From the NCBI RefSeq assembly GCF_042767895.1, contig NC_091555.1, positions 44,792,196 through 44,807,195 on the forward strand: a DNA stretch of 15,000 nucleotides, written 5' to 3'. Under the pieces are notes generated by a model. It did no database searches, was not told the origin of the DNA, and saw nothing but the letters and a program-made list of their open reading frames with translations. The stretch comes from Penaeus vannamei (Eukaryota > Arthropoda > Malacostraca > Decapoda > Penaeidae). Shown here one piece after another: positions 9,491-15,000 of the stretch (positions are counted from its first letter, which is position 1; every line of letters begins with the position of its first letter). The translations under genes and the position numbers were made by a program.

Positions 9491-10075
9491 CCCAAGGCTT
9501 TTCCATGCTTCTATCAGGATGTTATCCGGTCCAACAGCTTTGTTTGATTTCATTAATCTCAGCGCCTTTTCCACTTCTCTACGTGATATGTTATTAGTCC
9601 TCCTCTCTGTTGGTAAGCCCGCTCCTGTTTCCACTCTTGGGTTCTCTACATTCATTAAGTTTTCAAAATATTCCTTCCATCTCCTTTTTATAGCATCATC
9701 ATCATACAAAACATTTCCTTCTGTATCCTTCATATGCCTGATATGTGTTTGATCTTTCGTACTCTTGTCTCTGGCCTTTGCTATTCTATAAATCTTTTTC
9801 TGTCCTCCTCTTGTATCGAGTTCTTGATACATTTCTTCCCTTGCCTCAGCTTTAGCTACTGCCACTGCTTTCTTTGCTGCTTTGTTCGCTGTTTTAAGCC
9901 TTTCTTCATTTTCCTCATTTCTGTTTTTGTAATATTCCTTCCTTGTAATCTTCTTCTGCTTTATAGTTTCCGATATTTCTTCCTTCCACCACCAAGTTTC
10001 CTTGTCATTGGGTGGTCCTTTACCAGATGTCATCCCCAATATTTCCTCTGCAGCTTGTCGGATCATTGAAGCATT
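9479..10075 (-). pseudogene. RTE protein, linker and N-terminal reverse transcriptase region
   Basis: Third frame segment. It is open from just after a TAG at 10078-10076 and begins NASMIRQAAEEILGMTSG. It contains KETWWWKEEI, a highly charged and probably helical stretch (KAAKKAVAVAKAEAREEMYQ), the WKEYFENLMN motif found ahead of non-LTR reverse transcriptases, and NKAVGPDNI, the RT-0/1 region. These are characteristic of the RTE protein between the endonuclease and the RT palm. The frame ends at a TAG (9481-9479) after KSLGRLL, where a one-base G loss in a G-run gives the simplest explanation. The ATG at 10066 is not a real start, because homology begins upstream of it. Confidence 0.88.
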
Positions 10076-10508
10076 CTAAATTCCACCACTCTTCAACTCC
10101 CTCCCTCAACTCTATCTGCTCCAGCACTCTCTCCCTGAATAAACTTCTCTGGTCTTCGTCTTTCAAATTCCACCACTTAATCTTAGGTATTGCCCTTTTC
10201 TTTCCTTTCCTCCCTCTTTTAATGTTAAACTCCCCAATAATCAGGTGATGTTGTTTGGCAGCTGTTTCTCCCTTAATTACCTTAAAATTTCTGACTTCAC
10301 TCATTTTACTTCTCTTGTATAATATGTAGTCCAATTGTGTTTCCTGTCCTCCACTTTCATATGTATTGTAATCCTTCTTTTTGAAGAACGTGTTCAATAT
10401 AGCCAGATCGTATGCCACTGCGAAGTCAATTAGCCGTTCTCCGTTGGGATTTACAGCCCCGCTCCCATATCTACCATGGACACGCTCTATTGCCAAGTTT
10501 CTCTCCCA
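10020..10508 (-). pseudogene. RTE protein, end of AP endonuclease and start of linker
   Basis: Continuation of the endonuclease in a different frame. It picks up as ERNLAIERVHGRYGSG directly where the previous segment stops making sense, and carries the last two catalytic signatures, the aspartate of TQLDYIL and the histidines of AAKQHHLI. All endonuclease catalytic positions are therefore present, but split across two frames. After the endonuclease comes a basic, tryptophan-containing linker (KRGRKGKKRAIPKIKWWNL). Meaningful homology ends near 10076; the residues from there to the stop at 10020 are out of frame. There is no plausible start of its own: the nearest upstream stop in this frame is a few codons before the overlap, so this is a broken piece and not a separate gene. 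Confidence 0.88.
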
Positions 10509-11064
10509 CGTGACCATTGAAATCGCCAGCAATCAAGGCTGTTTCAACATCCGGTATCTCTGTGCACATACTATCTAGGTCTTGCCAAAATTTGTCTTTC
10601 TCTTCATCATCGCAGCCTACTTGTGGTGCATATACACTCATTATATTAATGATTGTATTTCCGATACTTAGTTTAATCAACATTATTCGGTCATTCTTTC
10701 TCCAGACACTGATGACGTTTTCTTTATGATTGGGACTCAGGATTATTCCAACTCCATTCCTTCCTCTTCCATCTGCTCCACTGTAGAAAAGCTTAAAGCC
10801 TCTCCCCAGCTCTCGGGCCTTATTCCCCCTCCATCGTGTTTCCTGTAGGCAAAGTACCTCCAACTTTCTTCTCTCCATGAGATCCACAACCTCCCTCCCC
10901 TTTCCTGACATTGTGCCAACATTAAGGCTGCCGACTTTAACGGCTTGAATTTGAGTGGAGTTAGGCATTTCACCTCTCCCTGCAAAACCGGATATTCTTA
11001 GCACCCTCTGCCCATTTAAGGGCTGCCGGGGACTGAGGGCCAATATTCTTTCAGCTTCTGTCAT
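10500..11064 (-). pseudogene. RTE protein, N-terminus and most of the AP endonuclease domain
   Basis: First part of the element's single ORF. ATG 11064 is the first methionine after the leader; the frame runs about 188 residues before it breaks. The first 40 residues are a poorly conserved leader. The apurinic-endonuclease fold then starts with VGSLNVGTMSGKGREVVDLM (N48), followed by the metal-binding glutamate in LCLQETRW (E75), VYAPQVG (Y145) and GDFNGHVG (D181, N183). These are the expected APE-type catalytic residues; in the family this domain nicks chromosomal DNA to prime reverse transcription. The frame is lost within the GAGAG run at 10501-10505. Reading on in the same frame gives only nine unrelated residues before a stop at 10471, so loss of one GA dinucleotide is the simplest explanation. 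Confidence 0.92.
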
Positions 11065-11184
11065 GTTGGTTTGGAGCGGTTTTTATTTTACGCCGCGGAT
11101 GCCCTTCCCGTCCAGCAACACTCTGCATTTATCCGGGCTTGTGACCGGCACTCAGTTGGGCTGGCTTGCCCCCCAAGTGGCTGC
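11065..11184 (-). other. Retrotransposon 5' leader
   Basis: About 120 bp lie between the target-site duplication and the first ATG of the element. The minus strand contains GGGAAGGGCATCCGCGG followed by CGTAAAA, and a GTGCCGGTCACAAGCCCGG stretch. From memory these resemble leaders of related RTE copies in other aquatic animals, but this was not searched. RTE elements carry an internal promoter in the leader; no specific promoter motif is visible. A small hairpin (TTGGG with CCCAA, 11-base loop) is possible near its start, and I could not fit an HDV-like ribozyme fold to it. Confidence 0.7.
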
Positions 11185-11202
11185 ATTAGTTTCACCATTA
11201 CT
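11185..11202. repeat. Target-site duplication, 5' copy (18 bp)
   Basis: Exact 18-base match to 8077-8094, abutting the 5' end of the minus-strand retrotransposon. It fixes the element's 5' boundary at 11184. Removing the element joins the (TG)n flank at 8030-8076 to the complex DNA at 11203 onward and so reconstructs the pre-insertion locus. Confidence 0.93.
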
Positions 11203-11837
11203 ACAAAGGCAAAATAATCATTTTCTTCCCAAACCAGGTCCTGCGCAAAGCCCACGCATGGTGTTTAAGAAGAGGAAATGGCTGACACGGATCTGTGACT
11301 GTTCTCTGGTGAGTGACGGAACCTGGCACTGCGAGTGACGGCCCGATGGCTGCGTGACGTGAGACTGCCCGTGTCAAGACCGCTCCGCTCTTTATGACAA
11401 AGATGACAGACCATATGACACCGTGACAGGCGCAGAAAAGACGAACATCAGGACAGCAGAAAGAAAAAAAAATTATGTCTCTCCGAGGATCTGTAGACAA
11501 AAAAGTTCACCGTGCACAAAACACGGACCTCCTTGACCTAACAATAGAACAGAAGAACAATGATATGTTCCAACAATACGAGAGCAGAACACGCTTTTGA
11601 GTTGGAACAGCATAAGCGGAGTGTATACACAGGGAGTGAGTGTGTACATTGTCGCTCCGAGCAGAGGCTGTGAGCCGAGAGTAAGTGAACAGAGATCGTC
11701 CAAGTCGAGAATGAATCGTGGACACATCGCATAAAATATAAACCCCTGAAGAGCTGTCATGGAGGACGGAGAACCTATTCGCTGTGGAGGGTTGGAGCAA
11801 TTAGGTATTTTGAGTAATGGTGATGGAATGACTTTTT
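11203..11837. other. Complex DNA beside the retrotransposon, no gene recognised
   Basis: About 630 bases of normal composition, the pre-insertion neighbour of 8030-8076. TGAC and GTGACG words are frequent between 11281 and 11440. A TATAAA sequence occurs at 11735 in a cataaaatataaacccc context, but the following ATG at 11759 leads into a CT repeat within about 25 codons. Overlapping 95-99-residue minus-strand frames (11201-11800) resemble no family I know and two of them compete for the same DNA. I call no gene. Confidence 0.5.
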
Positions 11838-12300
11838 TTTTCTCTCTCTCCTCCTCCTCCTCCCCCCTCCCCCCCCCCCAGTCTCCGTGTCAGTATCTCC
11901 CCCTCTCTCCGTCTTTCTGTTTGTATTTCTGTCTCTTATTTTGAGTTATCTTGCTCTTCCCGTCTCTGTATTTATCTATCACCATCTCGCGTTCTCCCTT
12001 TCTCTTTTTCTCTCCTCTCTCATTCTCTCTAGTGTAATCTCTCTCTCTCTCTCCCTCTCTTCTCTTTCCCTCTCCCTCCCTCCGCTCTCTCTCTCTCTCC
12101 TTTCTTGTCTTTCTTTCTCCTTCCATCCCTCTCTCTCTCTCTCTCTTTCTCTCTCCCTCTCTCTCTCTCTGTATCTCTCTATCTCTTTTCTCCTCTCTAT
12201 CTATCTCTATCTCTCTCTCTCTCTCCTCTTTCTCTCTCCCTCCCTCCCTCTTTCTCTCCCTCCCTCCCTCCCTCTCTCTCTCCCTCCCTCTCTCTCTCTC

Positions 12301-12334
<34 letters not shown>

Positions 12335-12365
12335 TCCTCACACTCTCGCCTCCCTTCCTGTCACA
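11838..12365. repeat. (CT)n/(CTCC)n pyrimidine tract
   Basis: About 530 bases of CT-rich DNA: C-runs at 11864-11879, interrupted (CT)n from 12030, (CTCC)n at 12235-12300 and (CT)n to about 12332. Serine/leucine frames across it are spurious. Confidence 0.93.
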
Positions 12366-12485
12366 CTTTTGAGGGGTGGGCGGTTCATCAAAAATTATTT
12401 TCTCTTTTCTCTCCCACCATTAATATTCTGTCGTCAGCCTGTTGTGTGCGGGGAAACAAGACAATGGTTCGACATTCTGGAGGGC

Positions 12486-12552
12486 GATGGGGGAGGGGGG
12501 TAGGGGGGAGGGGGAAGGAGGCAAAGGGGGGGGAGGGATGAAAGGAGGGCGC
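12486..12552 (+). repeat. G-rich purine tract
   Basis: A run of gatgggggaggggggtagg and similar words for about 65 bases with many G-runs of three or more, another sequence able to form quadruplexes. It follows the CT-rich tract after a 120-base island. Confidence 0.8.
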
Positions 12553-13075
12553 AAGAAAATATTTAAGACCAAGTCGGCGGCTCTGAAGGGCGTTCCTCCC
12601 ACTCACGTAGCGACCGAAACTCGATCTTACGAGCTGCGGACGGCGCTGCAGGAGGTGTAATTCCCCCAGCGGAGGCTAACACGTGCTCCGTCTGGCACAG
12701 TAAAGTTAATTTGCCGGCGGAAGTCTTCAGCACACTCTTCACGTGGCCTTCCCAACGCTGAGGGACGCTGAGAGACGCCGCTTAAAACCTGGCGAAATAG
12801 GTGTTGTCCGTGAGCGCCGAGGGACACGAATAACAAACAAACGAGAAGATGTCGTCTCGGAATACCAAGTAATCGAGTAAAGGCGGCGCGTCTTCGGGTG
12901 TAACAAGGAGGCGAAGAATATCTCAAGGAAAAGTAGACGGGGGCGCGCGCTACCTTCCAGCGTCACGTCGAGCGGTTGTCGTTCGAAGCGTCGAAGCATC
13001 GAACTATCTCGTTTTCGATGCACTTCTCGAGACGGGATTCGGAACTCTCTCGCTAGACCTTCGCTGCTGGTCGAT
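12553..13075. other. CpG-dense complex DNA, no gene recognised
   Basis: About 520 bases. CpG is frequent throughout and very dense at 12942-13075 (about 20 CpG in roughly 135 bases, many as TCGA or GCGC). A small hairpin is possible at 12997-13020 (catcgaa, 10-base loop, ttcgatg). An 11-base tandem phrase (acgctgaggg, acgctgagag) lies near 12758. Minus-strand frames of 94 and 99 residues overlap each other here and match nothing I recognise, so I do not call a CDS. Confidence 0.45.
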
Positions 13076-13076
13076 C

Positions 13077-13331
13077 GGGAAAGGCTAGATCAGTAGCAAC
13101 TGGAGGTGTCATGGCGTCTGATTCTTTTTTTTTTTTTTTGGGGGGGGGGGAGCACACGGGGTTCTATTTTGATGGCATCACAAAAGGATGCTCGTGAATA
13201 TGGTCGATCATTTTGGTCTCCTCAATTTTAAGAAAGAATGGAAAATAATGAATTCAATGGTTATATTTAAACTGAACATTCATCAAAACAGGCGTCATAA
13301 CACCTCGAGTTGCTACTGACCTACCCTTTCC
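13077..13331. mobile_element. Candidate small inverted-repeat (MITE-like) element, about 255 bp
   Basis: The left arm (13076-13123) and the reverse complement of the right arm (13286-13333) match at 41 of 48 positions by hand, sharing gggaaagg, tcagtagcaact and gaggtgt blocks. The interior of about 160 bp is non-coding and contains a T15G11 homopolymer pair (13125-13150). A direct repeat abuts the arms on both sides: cgctgctgg at 13062-13070 and 13332-13340, extendable imperfectly to a following cgatc on each side. Terminal inverted repeats plus flanking direct repeats suggest a non-autonomous DNA transposon. The duplication length (9 bp exact, 15-17 bp imperfect) does not clearly assign a superfamily. 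It could instead be a hairpin-forming repeat unrelated to transposition. Confidence 0.55.
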
Positions 13332-13333
13332 CG

Positions 13334-13491
13334 CTGCTGGGGGCGATCTGAGGCAGCCAAAAGAGCAGAGGCCATTCTGAGTGAACGAAGCTTCGACCCG
13401 GATTCGAAGACCGCGAGGTGCGGATAACCTCGAGACGATATTCGGACCATATTCTGAGAGGGCTTAGCGAGGGGGATTGCCTACGCCCAGA
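13334..13491. other. Complex DNA right of the inverted-repeat element
   Basis: Balanced composition. The minus strand has TTCGAATCCGGG at about 13412-13401, which resembles a tRNA/SINE B box, but no matching stem or A box was found. No gene is called. Confidence 0.4.
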
Positions 13492-13540
13492 ATGCATGAG
13501 CTTGTGCCTTGCAGCGCCAGGCAAGGCAGGAATCATGCAT
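13492..13540 (+). other. Two-step hairpin-forming sequence
   Basis: Inner stem tgccttgc (13505-13512) pairs perfectly with gcaaggca (13521-13528) across an 8-base loop. Outer stem atgcatga (13492-13499) pairs perfectly with tcatgcat (13533-13540). Internal loops of 5 and 4 bases separate the two stems. At 49 bases it is shorter than a usual pre-miRNA; its function is unknown. Confidence 0.6.
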
Positions 13541-13827
13541 GAATTCCAAACATCCTTGAGTCTGCCAGGGAAGATGAGACATTCAGCGGGCGAGGAAAAC
13601 TGACAGAAGGGTAATTGCAACACATTCACAGTAGGAATGCTGAGTCGTCGCGGCCCTGTCTCGCTTTCTCCTGGTCGGGGAATTTGCGATGCTTCGCCGT
13701 GAATGAAAATACCCAATATATAATTCATTACTTGATATCTTATAAATCAGAATACCTAATACACAACACAAAACATAAACAAATACATCCATACAACCAT
13801 CTCTTCATTCGTATATTTTTCACACAT
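13541..13827. other. Complex then AT-rich DNA, nothing recognised
   Basis: Unremarkable sequence that becomes A/T-rich after 13710. No coding, RNA or mobile-element signal is visible. Confidence 0.4.
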
Positions 13828-14012
13828 AAAAAGAAACAAAACAAAACATCTTGAATATAACACAAACATCGTACTGGCATCTCTCCTATGCTAATTAAAA
13901 ATGCATGGAAAAACATCTTACACAAAAAGAAACAAAAAAACATCTCGAATATAACACAAACATCATACCTGCATCTCTCCTATGCTAATTAAAAATGCAG
14001 GCAAACATCTCA
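13828..14012. repeat. Tandem duplication, unit about 94-96 bp
   Basis: 13828-13923 and 13924-14012 share aaaaagaaacaaaa, gaatataacacaaacatc and ctctcctatgctaattaaaa in the same order, with a few substitutions and short A-run length changes (offset 96 at the start, 94 later). A possible third fragment (aaacatctcaaat) starts at about 14003. Confidence 0.9.
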
Positions 14013-14372
14013 AATCTGCACCTCAACCCATCCATCTATTGAGACAGGAAGTCGGTCAGCCATCGAACAGGACACAGAGCCAATTAACTAACTAGCCAAC
14101 CAGTCGCTTCGGCCAGCTGGGAGAGAGAGGACGCGAGGGAAGGCAGAAGGAAATAGAGGAAATCAGATAACGGACGTGGAATAGGTGGAATAGGAGAAAC
14201 GGATGGTGGAAATAGAAGGTAAGGAGGATGGATAAGTGAATGTTGGGTGGAAATTATTGATCTCAGAATGTACTAATAAGGGTGATATTGGCGATTATGA
14301 TAATAACAGTTAGGGGAATGACAATTATGGTATTGAGGGCGATGGTAATGGTATCAAAGGTGCTAAAATAAT
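14013..14372. other. Complex AT-leaning DNA, no gene recognised
   Basis: It contains tandem short words (ccaattaactaactagccaacc near 14080) and gga/gaa-rich sequence at 14120-14240. No exon, RNA gene or transposon signal is visible. Confidence 0.4.
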
Positions 14373-14432
14373 GACAACAACAGCAACAACAATAACAATA
14401 CCAATAACAAGAGCAATAATGATAATAATAAA
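14373..14432. repeat. Degenerate (CAA)n/(AAT)n trinucleotide repeat
   Basis: Mixed caa, aca, aat and gat triplets (gacaacaacagcaacaacaa onward), ending in gataataataaa. Confidence 0.8.
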
Positions 14433-14580
14433 TTAACACATTGAAAATCATGATAATGATAAGAAGTTCAAAGAGAATAGTTATATCAGTTGTGATTTAA
14501 AATGGTAACGTTTAGGATAAGATTAGTTACATGCCATTTCAGCAAAGTAATATTGTTCTGGCGATTACAGACACATATTC

Positions 14581-14667
<87 letters not shown>
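14581..14667. repeat. (TC)n microsatellite
   Basis: About 43 units of TC, interrupted by two tctg units only at the left edge. Confidence 0.97.
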
Positions 14668-14671
<4 letters not shown>

Positions 14672-14747
14672 ATATATGTGTGTTTGTGTGTGTCACTCAG
14701 TTGTCGATAGTGCCACACCAACACACACATGTATATATGCATGTATG

Positions 14748-14816
<69 letters not shown>

Positions 14817-14830
14817 GTGTATGTGTATGT
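14668..14830. repeat. Imperfect TG/CA palindrome and (TA)n
   Basis: tatatatgtgtgtttgtgtg (from 14670) to gtcac (ending at 14697) is nearly complementary to the gtgccacaccaacacacaca block that begins at 14710, across a 12-14-base loop (tcagttgtcgata). (TA)n then runs from 14754 to 14815 and fades into gtgtatgtgtatg. Confidence 0.85.
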
Positions 14831-15000
14831 ATCTGCGTGTATGTACCCAACTGACCTGCCACCTCTGGGTTATAAAATCTCCCTACAAGATACATGAAAG
14901 CTTAGAAGCCCCCAACACCTGGCTCCTTGTCCCGTGGCGCTGCCGTCGAGATGGCGGTGGAAAAAAATCGACAACATAATAGTGTAAAAGGCCGTGTTTG
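14831..15000. other. Complex DNA at the window end, no gene recognised
   Basis: About 170 bases of balanced, fairly GC-rich sequence (gtggcgctgccgtcgagatg near 14933). One plus-strand frame stays open to 14979 but begins inside the repeats. It could be the edge of an unidentified element or exon cut by the window boundary. Confidence 0.35.

Larger units (their letters stand above)
8095..11184 (-). mobile_element. RTE-clade (BovB-like) non-LTR retrotransposon, near full length, frame-broken
   Basis: This is a complete-looking LINE on the minus strand. Read 5' to 3' it has a leader of about 120 bp, one reading frame of about 2.9 kb starting at ATG 11064, a stop (TAG) at 8137-8135, a 3' UTR of only about 40 bp and a GAA-rich tail. 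The protein order is AP endonuclease, linker, reverse transcriptase, C-terminal region, as in the RTE/BovB group ('craniofacial development protein 2-like' proteins derive from its endonuclease). A very short 3' UTR ending in a microsatellite is typical of RTE elements. An exact 18-bp direct repeat abuts both ends and marks the insertion by target-primed reverse transcription. The ATG-to-stop length (2930 bp) is not a multiple of three, and at least four frame shifts are seen near 10505, 10076, 9488 and 9468. The clade is recognised from memory of motifs; a phylogeny would settle RTE versus RTE-X or Proto2. Confidence 0.93.

Noticed and set aside
10743..10985. 80-residue minus-strand frame overlapping the endonuclease
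   Set aside because: Alternative frame of the endonuclease segment, which has the conserved catalytic motifs in the other frame.
11065..11184. HDV-like self-cleaving ribozyme at the retrotransposon 5' end
   Set aside because: Some RTE and R2 elements have one, but I could not fit the P1/P2/P3 nested pairing here; only a simple hairpin was found.
11201..11800. Minus-strand frames of 95-99 residues
   Set aside because: Competing overlapping frames with no recognisable domain; cysteine and serine content looks like chance translation.
11759..11944. Small ORF downstream of a TATAAA at 11735
   Set aside because: The ATG is too close to the TATA-like sequence and the frame runs into CT repeats within about 25 codons.
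12627..13023. Minus-strand frames of 94 and 99 residues in CpG-rich DNA
   Set aside because: They overlap in different frames, have no recognised motif, and stops are rarer in GC-rich DNA.
13395..13480. Possible tRNA or tRNA-derived SINE on the minus strand (TTCGAATCCGGG resembles a B box)
   Set aside because: The bases around the T-loop-like sequence do not form a T stem, and no convincing A box or acceptor stem is found.

Overview
The window looks like intergenic or accessory DNA from an animal nuclear genome, most likely a decapod crustacean such as a penaeid shrimp. That rests on two things: an extreme load of simple repeats (roughly half of the bases by eye are microsatellite, polypurine/polypyrimidine or minisatellite DNA), and a 'craniofacial development protein 2-like' (RTE/BovB-type) non-LTR retrotransposon of a kind common in aquatic animals. 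There is no bacterial, phage or operon organisation. The species assignment is inference. I see no host protein-coding gene, tRNA, rRNA or CRISPR array. Most long open frames are stop-free only because they translate (GA)n, (CT)n, (TA)n, (CA)n or (TTC)n DNA.

Layout. 1-660: CT-rich tract, then a short complex island and a G-run. 660-1844: T/TTC-rich tract with a 101-bp duplication, a complex island, a (GA)n/(GAA)n polypurine block and another island. 1845-4001: a long pyrimidine-rich stretch holding two minisatellites (units of about 24 bp and 100-145 bp) and a (TCC/TTC)n block. 4002-4140: complex island. 4141-4730: polypurine minisatellite. 4735-5130: ordinary DNA. 5130-5750: (CA)n-(TA)n-spacer-(TA)n-(TG)n, a giant imperfect palindrome. 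5750-7510: a second pyrimidine/island/purine arrangement. 7567-7602: a G-quadruplex-type G-run. 7695-8030: (TA)n then (TG)n.

8095-11184 is the only recognisable gene-bearing unit: a near full-length RTE-clade retrotransposon on the minus strand, with an AP endonuclease domain, a linker, a reverse transcriptase and a C-terminal region, a (GAA)-type 3' tail and a perfect 18-bp target-site duplication. Its single ORF is broken by at least four frame shifts, so this copy as read cannot make a full protein.

11203-11835 is complex, apparently non-coding DNA. 11838-12365 is CT-rich. 12375-13075 is complex and becomes CpG-dense. 13077-13331 is a candidate small inverted-repeat element with 48-bp arms and a flanking direct repeat. 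13492-13540 can form a hairpin. 13828-14012 is a 94-96-bp tandem duplication. 14580-14830 holds (CT)n and (TA)n. The last 180 bases are complex and unidentified.

No set of host genes works together here. The biology visible is repeat expansion, one retrotransposition event and a possible non-autonomous DNA element.
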